Origin: Dehalococcoidales bacterium
Lineage (GTDB): Bacteria > Chloroflexota > Dehalococcoidia > Dehalococcoidales > RBG-16-60-22
Direction of reading: 5' to 3'
Assembly: GCA_016926115.1 (NCBI GenBank)
Contig: JAFGPF010000038.1
Location: 1 to 31,558, forward strand
DNA: 31,558 bases
The notes below the pieces were generated by a model that saw nothing but the letters and a program-made list of their open reading frames with translations, had not been told where the DNA came from and did not search any database. This document shows, piece after piece, positions 21,771 through 29,561 of the stretch (position 1 is its first letter; each line of letters begins with the position of its first letter). The translations under genes were made by a program, and so were the position numbers.

Positions 21771-22667
21771 TTATTTTTTATTTTTCCCCACCTCTTTCAG
21801 AAATATCTCATTAAGGGAGGGAGTCGCCATTTCAAATCGATTTACCACCGTGCCGCTTTTTACGAGATTCTCCAGCAGCTGCTGGGGGCTGGTCTGGCTA
21901 TCCAGCACCAGTTCGACGTAACCCTTATGGGCACGTTTTTCCGCAACTCCCGGTAATTCGCCCGGTTCCCCTTCTACGTCCAGCAGGATGGAATTACCCT
22001 TGTACCGGGACTTTATTTCCGCCAGGTCGCCGTAAAGGACGGCGCGTCCCTTGTTGACCATGAGAATACGGTCGCAGAGTTCCTCCACCTGGTTCATCTG
22101 GTGGGCGCTTAAAATCACGGCTTTGCCCTGGTTCTTAAGGTCGACGCACATCTCTTTTAAAAGCTCGGTATTTACGGGGTCGAGGCCGGAAAAAGGCTCG
22201 TCCAGGATAATGAGTTGAGGGTCGTGGACGATAGTGACGATGAACTGGATAATCTGTCCCATACCCTTGCTCATTTCTTCGATTTTCATATTCCGGGTAT
22301 ACGCCATGCCCGTTCTCTCCAGCAGCTCACCGGCTTTTTCTTCCGCGGGGCGGCGGTCCATGCCCTTGAGGGAGGCGAGGTAGACGATAGAGTCGATTAC
22401 CTTCAGCTTCTTGTAGAGTCCCCTCTCCTCCGGCAGGTAGCCGAGTTTGTTCAGGGTGGTCTCGCCGAACCTGGCGCCGAAGACGGTCACCTCGCCGGAA
22501 TCGGGCTTGATGATATCCATCATCATCCTGATGGTGGTGGTCTTGCCCGCGCCGTTGGGCCCTATCAACCCGAATAACTCGCCCTCATTTACGGAGAAGG
22601 AAAGGTCATCGACGGCTTTTTTCTCCGCGAACGCTTTAACTACGTGGTTGACTTCAACTGCCGGCAT
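21771..22667 (-). CDS. ABC transporter ATP-binding protein (NatA-like)
   Basis: This 298-residue ATPase has Walker A GPNGAGKT at 36-43, a Q-loop near YLPEERGLY, and Walker B LIILDEP at 153-159 with catalytic Glu158. It also has a D-loop SGLDP and switch His in SAHQMNQ. The ABC signature is degenerate: MSKGMGQ instead of LSGGQ, a change tolerated in the DrrA/NatA group. A C-terminal regulatory region of about 80 residues (from AEIKSRYKG) follows. AAGGAG precedes the ATG, and a TATAAT at 22696-22691 could be the promoter. The 3' end overlaps the N-terminal reading frame of the permease, so the two are a unit for export of an unknown substrate. Confidence 0.95.
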   Translation of the reverse strand: MPAVEVNHVVKAFAEKKAVDDLSFSVNEGELFGLIGPNGAGKTTTIRMMMDIIKPDSGEVTVFGARFGETTLNKLGYLPEERGLYKKLKVIDSIVYLASLKGMDRRPAEEKAGELLERTGMAYTRNMKIEEMSKGMGQIIQFIVTIVHDPQLIILDEPFSGLDPVNTELLKEMCVDLKNQGKAVILSAHQMNQVEELCDRILMVNKGRAVLYGDLAEIKSRYKGNSILLDVEGEPGELPGVAEKRAHKGYVELVLDSQTSPQQLLENLVKSGTVVNRFEMATPSLNEIFLKEVGKNKK

Positions 22668-22700
22668 ACTGATAACTCCTTAGCTCCCCAATTATACAGT

Positions 22701-24557
22701 CTATTTCTGTTTTTGCGCTATGTCCCCGACCGCGAAAGCCAGTCCCATGTCCTTCAGCTTCCCGGGGGTGGGTACGCCGTCCTTAGTCCAGCCGCGCAGG
22801 CTGTAATATTTATCGAGGAACTCGTCCTGGTGGCTGACCATCTGTCCCTCGCCGGGAGCCTGGCGGGTATGGAGCGGCTCGGTGCGTATGCGCGCCGGCA
22901 GGGTGTCCTGCTTTTTATCGAAACCTTCGCGCACGTTAAAAGCCCTCTCCAGGTTGAACAGGCGCTCCCCAACCTTCGATAAACAGTCACTGTCCTCGAA
23001 GTCTTTGATGCCCCTCGCCGCCGCCAGCAGCCTGCCGAGATGGCTGTCCGCCCAGCCCCAGCCGCCGGAGAAACCGCAGCAAATGCCGGTCTCCTTGGAG
23101 GCGGTGCTGTCCTGGTTGAAGATAACTATATCGGCGTTTTCCTCGGAAAAGCGGTCGGTGGGTCTGGGGAAGGGCGCGCCAAATATATCCTGGGCGGCGT
23201 ATCCGTAGCAGTGGTTCGCCCCGATATTGGCGGTGACGTAGTTATAGCCCTGGGACTTGGCGCCCCGCGGCTCGTAGGCGGGAAGCTCCAGTCCTTTGAC
23301 GTGTATGGCGTAGACCTCCGAACCCTTGCCTATTTTTGCCGCCATGCGCATGGTGCCCTCCGCCAGCATGTCGCCGATGCCTTCGCGCATGGCTATCTTT
23401 TTCACCAGGGCGACCATCGGTTCGTGGGCGCCGTATTTCAGCTCCAGCCCGTCGGTGTCCGACTTTTTGAGCAGGCCTTTCTCGTATAATTCGTAGGCGA
23501 AGCCGATACAGCCGCCGGTGCTGATGGTATCCAGTCCGTAATCGTCGCAGAGCTGGTCGGCAGCAATGCTGGCCTCGATTCTGTTACTCTCGATGGGGCC
23601 GGTAAAGGCCCAGATGGACTCGTACTCCGGCCCTTCACTGTGGGCGCCGGCGTAGATGCCGGAGGCGACGGTATGCACCTTGCCGCACCGCGCCGGGCAG
23701 GAATAGCAGCCCATGTCCCCCGTCCTCAGCTTGCGGTACTCCTCGCCGGTGAGTTTCCGGTATTCGGCGTGCTGTCCGTAGCGGAAATTCCTCACCGGAT
23801 AGATGCCGATTCCGTTGGTAATGTCCTGAGTGGAAGTTGTACCCCATTCCTTGTGGCTCTGAAAACCCTCGTTGTTGCGGATAATATTCACCTGTTCCCT
23901 GGCAAGCCTGTCATATGTCTCGGGGTCGGCGAGGTATAATTTACGCTTCGCCGTAATCGCTACGGCTTTGAGGTTCTTGGAGCCCATGACGGTGCCGGTG
24001 CCGCAGCGTCCGGCGGTGCGGCGGTCGCTGACGACAGCCGCGTACTTCACCAGGTTCTCTCCCGCGGGACCGATACATGCCGTCCGGGTATCCCTGCCGT
24101 GTTTGCCGTCCAGCCACGTTTGCGTTACTTTGGTGTCTTTACCCCAGATTTCACCGGCATCCAGAATCCGGCAGCCCTCGGTGGTGAGGTGGAGATAGAC
24201 AGGTTTCTCCGCCTTGCCTTCGATGATGACAACTTCATAGCCGGCGAACTTCAGCCATGCCCCGAAGTCCGCCCCGCACGCGGAACGCGCGAAGGCGCCG
24301 GTCAGGGGACTCCTGGTGCACACCATCCAGCGGGAAACCGCCTGCGCCATGCTGCCCGCCAGCGGGCCGGTAAGCATCAGCAGCTTGTTATCCTCGCCGA
24401 GGGGGTCGATGCCAGGGGCTATTTCGTCGTAGAGATACCTGATACCGTAACCCCTCCCCCCGATGAAGTCCCTCGCGATAGATTCCGGAACGGACTCTGT
24501 GCTTACTTTTCCGCTGGAAAGGTTCACCCTGAGCAGCTTGCCGGTATTCAGCGCCAT
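22701..24557 (-). CDS. Aldehyde ferredoxin oxidoreductase family protein
   Basis: This 618-residue tungsten- or molybdenum-bispyranopterin enzyme begins with the characteristic LLRVNLSSGKVSTE and FIGGRGYGIRYLYDE. The [4Fe-4S] cysteines are Cys284, Cys287 and Cys291 (CYSCPARC) and Cys494 (GICCGF). Cofactor-binding segments CGTGTVMGSKNLKA and LDTISTGGCIGFAYELYE are intact. The family oxidises aldehydes or reduces acids with ferredoxin. Some members act on benzoyl-CoA-type or other substrates, so the substrate is open. AGGAGG precedes the ATG. The gene stands alone behind an inverted-repeat promoter region. Confidence 0.93.
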   Translation of the reverse strand: MALNTGKLLRVNLSSGKVSTESVPESIARDFIGGRGYGIRYLYDEIAPGIDPLGEDNKLLMLTGPLAGSMAQAVSRWMVCTRSPLTGAFARSACGADFGAWLKFAGYEVVIIEGKAEKPVYLHLTTEGCRILDAGEIWGKDTKVTQTWLDGKHGRDTRTACIGPAGENLVKYAAVVSDRRTAGRCGTGTVMGSKNLKAVAITAKRKLYLADPETYDRLAREQVNIIRNNEGFQSHKEWGTTSTQDITNGIGIYPVRNFRYGQHAEYRKLTGEEYRKLRTGDMGCYSCPARCGKVHTVASGIYAGAHSEGPEYESIWAFTGPIESNRIEASIAADQLCDDYGLDTISTGGCIGFAYELYEKGLLKKSDTDGLELKYGAHEPMVALVKKIAMREGIGDMLAEGTMRMAAKIGKGSEVYAIHVKGLELPAYEPRGAKSQGYNYVTANIGANHCYGYAAQDIFGAPFPRPTDRFSEENADIVIFNQDSTASKETGICCGFSGGWGWADSHLGRLLAAARGIKDFEDSDCLSKVGERLFNLERAFNVREGFDKKQDTLPARIRTEPLHTRQAPGEGQMVSHQDEFLDKYYSLRGWTKDGVPTPGKLKDMGLAFAVGDIAQKQK

Positions 24558-24589
24558 GTGGTCCTCCTGACTTAACTACGAATATGTCT

Positions 24590-24656
24590 ATTATAACGAT
24601 GAAGCGTAAAAATATCTATATTACGAATTATATCATTTTATGCGCGTTCGTAATAT
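24590..24656 (-). promoter_or_regulatory. Promoter region of the AOR gene with inverted-repeat operator
   Basis: A TATAAT lies at 24595-24590 (minus strand) without a good -35. A 10-bp inverted repeat ATATTACGAA/TTCGTAATAT (24618-24627 and 24647-24656, 19-base spacer) lies just upstream and looks like a regulator site. A related TACGAATAT lies at 24577-24585, between promoter and gene. Confidence 0.5.
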
Positions 24657-24677
24657 TTCCGGCGTTATTTCATGAAG

Positions 24678-25538
24678 CTAAAACGGGTTCAACATAGCCC
24701 GGTATCTCAACCTGTGCCAGGCGGCCGACACGGCATAAATCACGATGAATCCCATCAAGACCATGATTAGCGCCAGTATGAACAGGCTGTAGACCACCCC
24801 CAGCGAGGACGCCGTGAGCGGCAGGAACTTCTCGCTGCCGAACCCGGTGATAAGCCCCAGGCAATTTATCAGCAGGAATATCAGGACGATGCAGCCCAGC
24901 CCGGACAGCGAGCCTTTAATATCGGATACGGAGAGCCTGATATTTGAGGCGACGCAGATGGAAAGATAGACGAATACCCAGAACTGCCAGCTGCCCAGGT
25001 TGGAGAGGGTGAATATGATTTTTACCAGGGCGAGTGACGAACTCTGGAAGACCGCCCAGTAATTACCAATCGACTGTCCTTCGCCGATTTCACTCACCTC
25101 GAAGATGATGGAGTCCCATACCTGAGAACTGTTCGGGATTAAGAAGTAAAACGTGGCGAACAGCACGGCGCAGCCGAGTATCACCGGCCCGATGCCGATG
25201 AAGAAATTCCCCAACACCGCCCAGGGATTCGTCTTACTCCAGGTGTGGGAAACGTACCCCAGCGTGCCCGTCACCGGGTCCGGCTTGAAGAATTGGATTT
25301 CCACGATTCTGTGGAGAAATATGATGCAGAACAGGGCGTGCCCCAGTTCGTGAATGGGCGTGCCCAGCCAGGCTACGAAATACACGCCCTTGCTGCCGAA
25401 GGACCTTTCCAGCGACCTGAAGGTAAGCTGCGAGATGAAATGAATGAGAAGCCCGAAAATGAAAACGCCGGCGAACAGGGAAGCCATCTGGCCCAGCGTG
25501 GCGAGGAGCAGGTCTTTGATGAATACCAGCACGGTCAT
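24678..25538 (-). CDS. Membrane metalloprotease-like protein with HELGH motif
   Basis: This is a 286-residue polytopic membrane protein. His63-Glu64-x-x-His67 (GTPIHELGHALF) matches the zinc site of M50 site-2 proteases. A second candidate ligand region is NIRLSVSDIKGS near residue 210. Hydrophobic stretches suggest six or more membrane helices (about 17-37, 51-78, 107-135, 165-205, 215-240 and 250-275). No PDZ domain is present. It could cleave a membrane-bound regulator, but the target is unknown. No ribosome binding site is seen, and a nested palindrome covers the start codon. The previous gene on this strand ends 54 bases upstream. Confidence 0.75.
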   Translation of the reverse strand: MTVLVFIKDLLLATLGQMASLFAGVFIFGLLIHFISQLTFRSLERSFGSKGVYFVAWLGTPIHELGHALFCIIFLHRIVEIQFFKPDPVTGTLGYVSHTWSKTNPWAVLGNFFIGIGPVILGCAVLFATFYFLIPNSSQVWDSIIFEVSEIGEGQSIGNYWAVFQSSSLALVKIIFTLSNLGSWQFWVFVYLSICVASNIRLSVSDIKGSLSGLGCIVLIFLLINCLGLITGFGSEKFLPLTASSLGVVYSLFILALIMVLMGFIVIYAVSAAWHRLRYRAMLNPF

Positions 25539-25592
25539 ATCGGTTGAATGATATCCGCACCGGATATGACTGTCAAGGGCGAACCTGCTACG

Positions 25593-27686
25593 TCAGATAT
25601 TACGCGCCGTACGCGAGCCGGACGCCACGGCGTCCGCTATCAACAGCGGCTCCTGGCAGTCCCCGACGTTATAAATCTCCGGGACTTTCCCCTGGAGGCT
25701 CTCCGCCAGTTCCGTGTTCTTCATCAGGGGCAGGGCGGGTATGATGCTGTCGGCTTCCAGTGTCGTGGTCTCCCCTTCTTTCGTGATAAGCGTCAGACCC
25801 CTGTCCGTTATCTCCACGTACTCTTTCACGCCGGACATTACAGTTACGCCCTTCTGCCGGAACCACGTCATCATATAGCCGAGGTGAACGTCCACCATGC
25901 CTTCTCCGGGTCGCTCGGCTTTGTCCACGACGGTCACCTTCCTGCCCCGCTTGATGAGAAATTCCGCCAGTTCCAGTCCCTGTATGCCGCTGCCGATGAC
26001 GACCACCCTTTTACCGACGGGCAGGTAGAACTTCGTCAACCGCCTCAAGGTCTCGGGCTTGAAAAATCTCAGGAAAAACTTCAGCCTCTGGTGCAGGTTG
26101 GCGTTGCTGATGACATTGCGCCCGTATATGCCGGGTATTCCCGGCGCGACCGGCACGCCGCCGGTGGCGAAGACTACCGCGTCCGGCTTGATTTTCTCAA
26201 TCATCGCCGCGTCCGCTTCTTCACCGAGGTTTATCTTTACGCCCAGTCCGGTTATCTGACGCTCGAGATACCTGATGATTGCGGGCAGGTCTTCAATCTC
26301 CGTCCCTTTTACCATCGCCGCCATGGGGAGCAGTCCCCCCAGTTTCGGCGATTTCTCATAAAGCGTAACGTCATGTCCCCTCAATGCAGCCACCCTGGCC
26401 GCCTCCATACCGGCGGGTCCGCCGCCGACCACCACGACCTTCTTTTTCTTCTCCGCCCCGGTATACGTATTGAATTCCGTCCCCACATTGGCGTTGATGC
26501 GGCAGCGCCGGCTCCCCAGGCAGTTATCGCAGGCGGTACAGGGGGCGATGTCTTCCAGTCTGCCGGCAGCGACCTTGTTGGGGTACTCGGGGTCGGCTAT
26601 CAGGCGCCGCGTCATGCCGACAAAGTCAATCCTGCCTTCTTCAATGGCTTTCTCCCCCAGCTCGGCGTCGAGCCTGCCGACCGTCATGACAGGGATAGAC
26701 AGTTCCTTCTTGATTCCGCCCGCCAGTTGCACGTTCACCCCCGCCCCGTGGCGACTCCAGTCATATTCCGGTGGAAATTCCTTCATAGGCACGGGGCATT
26801 CCGGGTAGCAGAACAGTTCCGGGAGATAGGCGGCGACGTGACGTCCGAGCCAGTGGCTCCTCACATGGATGTTATCGGCGCCGCCTTCCTGTAATATCCC
26901 GGCTATCTTACGACTGTACTCGGGGGTCATGCATTGACTATCGTCAATACCCACGATGCGCCCGATTTCCATGCCGTTGATGCAGACGGAAACCGGGAAG
27001 TCCTGCCCCAAGCGCTTTTTAATCTGCTGGATAATCTCGGTCACGAATCGCGCCCGGTTTTCCGGGCTGCCGCCGTACTTGTCCTGGCGGCGGTTCCAGA
27101 AGGGTGAAAGGAAGTTATGTCCCAAATGGCTGCTGGCGGCGTTGATGTCCACGCCCTGAAAGCCCGCCTTTTCCGCGCGCACCGCCGCGCTGGCGAACTT
27201 GTCGACTATTTCCTCGATTTCCTCGATGGTCAGTTCGTGGGGAACCTCGTTATGAAAGTCGTTCTCCGAACTCATACTCACCGGCGAGGCGGCTATCGGC
27301 GGGCCGGGTGAAAGAGCCGTCGGCTCGAATATAATTCTCTGCCAGGGACCGTCGTGGTTCATCTGCATAAAGGTCGGGCAGTCGTGTTTACGGATGACCT
27401 GCGCAAGCTCGCTTAGTCCCTTGATATATTTATCGTCATCGATGCGGTACCGTGGTCTCCAGCGCGCCCCCAGGGGATAATCTACCGTGGGCGATTCCAC
27501 AATCAGCAGGCCCACACCCCCTCTGGCTATGCCTTCGTAGTAAGCTTTAATCGATTCGTTCATGTGCATCTCGTCTTCATGCCACATGAACATCCCGGCG
27601 CCCGTCTTGACCATGCGGTTCCTGGTTTTAACCGACCCGATTTTACCGGGTTCGAGCAGTCTCTCAAATTGCCTGGCAGCGGTCAT
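25593..27686 (-). CDS. NADH:flavin oxidoreductase / 2-enoate reductase family protein
   Basis: This 697-residue three-part flavoprotein is of the dienoyl-CoA reductase, enoate reductase and trimethylamine dehydrogenase type. An FMN TIM barrel comes first (FERLLEPGKIGSVKTRNRMV onward, VDINAASSHLGHNFLSP, VTVGRL). A [4Fe-4S] motif follows, with cysteines near 383, 386, 389 and 395 (CTACDNCLGSRRC), tighter than the classic CxxCxxxC pattern. An FAD/NAD domain has VVVVGGGPAGMEAARVA and VVVIGSGIQGLELAEFL. The ATG at 27686 has AAGGAG upstream and replaces a longer frame. It may reduce an enoate or enoyl-CoA, but the substrate is unknown. It has its own promoter. Confidence 0.92.
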   Translation of the reverse strand: MTAARQFERLLEPGKIGSVKTRNRMVKTGAGMFMWHEDEMHMNESIKAYYEGIARGGVGLLIVESPTVDYPLGARWRPRYRIDDDKYIKGLSELAQVIRKHDCPTFMQMNHDGPWQRIIFEPTALSPGPPIAASPVSMSSENDFHNEVPHELTIEEIEEIVDKFASAAVRAEKAGFQGVDINAASSHLGHNFLSPFWNRRQDKYGGSPENRARFVTEIIQQIKKRLGQDFPVSVCINGMEIGRIVGIDDSQCMTPEYSRKIAGILQEGGADNIHVRSHWLGRHVAAYLPELFCYPECPVPMKEFPPEYDWSRHGAGVNVQLAGGIKKELSIPVMTVGRLDAELGEKAIEEGRIDFVGMTRRLIADPEYPNKVAAGRLEDIAPCTACDNCLGSRRCRINANVGTEFNTYTGAEKKKKVVVVGGGPAGMEAARVAALRGHDVTLYEKSPKLGGLLPMAAMVKGTEIEDLPAIIRYLERQITGLGVKINLGEEADAAMIEKIKPDAVVFATGGVPVAPGIPGIYGRNVISNANLHQRLKFFLRFFKPETLRRLTKFYLPVGKRVVVIGSGIQGLELAEFLIKRGRKVTVVDKAERPGEGMVDVHLGYMMTWFRQKGVTVMSGVKEYVEITDRGLTLITKEGETTTLEADSIIPALPLMKNTELAESLQGKVPEIYNVGDCQEPLLIADAVASGSRTARNI

Positions 27687-27722
27687 ATAACTGTCTCCTT
27701 TTTTATTGATACACGCTTGAAT

Positions 27723-27752
27723 ACTATAGTTAAAACTGCCGGTAAAAGTCAA
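27723..27752 (-). promoter_or_regulatory. Promoter of the enoate-reductase-family gene
   Basis: TTGACT (27752-27747, minus strand), an 18-base spacer and TATAGT (27728-27723) form a good promoter. The start near 27716 leaves a leader of about 30 bases that contains the AAGGAG of the gene. Confidence 0.68.
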
Positions 27753-27855
27753 AAGGAGACGTACGGAAAGACAAGGTGAATATCAGGACAAAGGAACGGA
27801 CTCACCGGTAAACGTCATACCGGACATCAGTTGAAAGCGTATGGGAGCAATATGT

Positions 27856-28740
27856 TTATAATCCCGCCGCCGCCAGGATATCCGGGACTACTTCCTCCCT
27901 GCCGATAGCCATAATGTGAACGCCGTCGCAGATAGACTCGTTCTTCAGAGTGGCGATAGTGCGTCCGGCGATTTCAATCCCCTTGCCCAGCATCTCTTCC
28001 TTGGGCGCCGCGGACAGCTCGTCGATGAGTTCCTGGGGCACGAAGATACCGGGGACGTTCGCCGTCATGTACCTCGCCATTCTCGCCGAGGACAGCAGGA
28101 CGATTCCCGCCAGTATTTTAGTTTCGAACTTGCGGGCGTAGTCCATGAACTTCTTGAAATTATCCAGGTCGTAGATAGCCTGCGTCTGGAAAAACTCGGC
28201 GCCTGCCTCCACTTTTTTCTCGAATTTAATCAACTGCGGTTCGACCGGCTGCGCCTCGGGGGTAACGATTGCCCCGGCGCAGAACTCCACGCCACCGTCA
28301 AGCTCGTTGCCGCCCAGGTCCTGCCCGTCCATCAACTGGTGAATAGCTACTAAAAGCTGCAACGAATCGAGGTCGAAGACGCCCTTCGCCTCTTTATGGT
28401 CGCCCACCGGCACGGCGTCGCCGGTAAGGCAGAGTACGTTTTTAATACCGCGGCTGTACGCGAAGAGGAGGTCTGCCTCCAGCGCCATGCGATTTCGGTC
28501 GCGGCAGGTCATCTGCATGATGGGCTCGCCGCCTTTTTCGATAATCGCCAGCGCGCCGCCCAGCGAGGGGAAACGCATCACCGAACTCTGGTGGTCGGTA
28601 ACATTCAGCGCGTCCACTTTATCCTTGAGAAGGTCGATATGGTGCAGAAATTTTTCCAGGTTCGTTCCCTTGGGCGGAGCGACCTCACTGGTGACGACGA
28701 ACTTGCCGGACTCAAGGGCTTCTTTAAAACGTGATACCAT
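27856..28740 (-). CDS. metF: Methylenetetrahydrofolate reductase
   Basis: This 294-residue MTHFR catalytic subunit interconverts methylene- and methyl-tetrahydrofolate with FAD. The start FVVTSEVAPPKGTNLEKFL, the VDALNVTDHQSSVMR segment, NVLCLTGDAVPVGDHKEAKGVFDLD, and the later EAGAEFFQTQAIYDLD follow the MetF fold. It lies 13 bases after metV and has GAGGGGGTAAGGA before its ATG. This arrangement matches the MetVF complex of acetogens, in which MetV is needed for electron transfer. It could serve methyl synthesis or C1 oxidation, depending on the growth mode. Confidence 0.95.
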   Translation of the reverse strand: MVSRFKEALESGKFVVTSEVAPPKGTNLEKFLHHIDLLKDKVDALNVTDHQSSVMRFPSLGGALAIIEKGGEPIMQMTCRDRNRMALEADLLFAYSRGIKNVLCLTGDAVPVGDHKEAKGVFDLDSLQLLVAIHQLMDGQDLGGNELDGGVEFCAGAIVTPEAQPVEPQLIKFEKKVEAGAEFFQTQAIYDLDNFKKFMDYARKFETKILAGIVLLSSARMARYMTANVPGIFVPQELIDELSAAPKEEMLGKGIEIAGRTIATLKNESICDGVHIMAIGREEVVPDILAAAGL

Positions 28741-28753
28741 TATCCTTACCCCC

Positions 28754-29398
28754 TCAACTTATCTTCACGGACCTCGGCCTGAGCGCGACGTGGTGATTAC
28801 GCGGCGGCTGGTAGGCACGCATCAGGTCGAGCCTGCCCTGCTCTTTAAGTCGATTGTAAATCAGCGTCCAGGCGCAGTCCTTTTCCTTATCTACCTCACA
28901 CTTGCCGTTATTGGTGCCGCCGCAGGGTCCGTTGACCAGTCCCTTGTGACAGGCAGTAATGGGGCAGATGCCCGCCGTCATGCCGAGCAGGCACTGGCCG
29001 CACTGGTCGCAGGCTTCACGGAAATACCCGGGCGTCTCCTCGACGCCGATAAATAACGTGTCCACCGCCGGAATAACCGGAATTCCCAGGTTCAGGCTCA
29101 TGCGGTGCACGCCCAGAGCGCAGCTCATGGAGAGGACGGCGTCGGCGCTGCGGATGAACTGCTCGTTTTCTTTCATGGATACATCTGTCATGTCATCGCA
29201 GGCGGTGGGAATGACCGTGGTGCCGGTAACACGCTTGCCCATCTCCTGGAGTCGTCCCTTCATCTCCTCCACCTGTTCGACGCCGCCGGTGCTGGTCATG
29301 GTGGTGCAGGTGCCACAGCCCACCACGAATATCTTGTCCAGCCCCTTGAGACTTTCCTGTATTTCCTCTATCGGTTTCTGTTTGGTTATCGACTTCAT
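28754..29398 (-). CDS. metV: MTHFR-associated iron-sulfur/zinc subunit
   Basis: This 214-residue protein has the MTHFR C-terminal (PF12225) architecture. An N-terminal cysteine pair (Cys28, Cys31; VGCGTCTTM) is joined by Cys67 and Cys93. The C-terminal half is a cysteine-rich module with CDQCGQCLLG (Cys130, 133, 136), ICPITACHKG (Cys145, 150), GPCGGTNNGKCEVD (Cys159, 167) and Cys175. Such subunits form the MetVF complex in acetogens and pass electrons to the flavin of MetF. It precedes metF on the same strand. GGGAGGGG supports the start. The preceding gene is the NuoF-GltD fusion, a plausible electron donor. Confidence 0.92.
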   Translation of the reverse strand: MKSITKQKPIEEIQESLKGLDKIFVVGCGTCTTMTSTGGVEQVEEMKGRLQEMGKRVTGTTVIPTACDDMTDVSMKENEQFIRSADAVLSMSCALGVHRMSLNLGIPVIPAVDTLFIGVEETPGYFREACDQCGQCLLGMTAGICPITACHKGLVNGPCGGTNNGKCEVDKEKDCAWTLIYNRLKEQGRLDLMRAYQPPRNHHVALRPRSVKIS

Positions 29399-29424
29399 TT
29401 CATACCCCTCCCGTTCCTTTCATC

Positions 29425-29550
29425 ATTGTCGGGCTTGACCCGACAATCTAGACCGCCACTCCTCCCCTGGGTTCCCGTTTTCACGGGAATGACGTTGTGA
29501 GAGTGCGGATTCCCGCCGGAGTATATCCCGATTCATCGGGGTGGGAATGA
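29425..29550. repeat. Array of three palindromic hairpins, GAATGAC type
   Basis: Three hairpins lie in sequence. The first is ATTGTCGGG/CCCGACAAT (29425-29433 and 29439-29447). The second is TTCCCGT/ACGGGAA (29472-29478 and 29483-29489), followed by TGAC. The third is a nested one: ATTCCC/GGGAAT (29509-29514 and 29543-29548) around CCCGAT/ATCGGG, again ending in GAATGAC. This is the same family as the elements at 17747 and 18285. It fills the gap between metV and the NuoF-GltD gene. Confidence 0.75.
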
Positions 29551-29561
29551 CAGTTGGATTA

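Noticed and set aside
25548..26894. Open frame of 448 codons on the plus strand
   Set aside because: It is antisense to the enoate-reductase-type gene, with a composition rich in His, Arg and Gln as expected of a shadow frame and no family motif.
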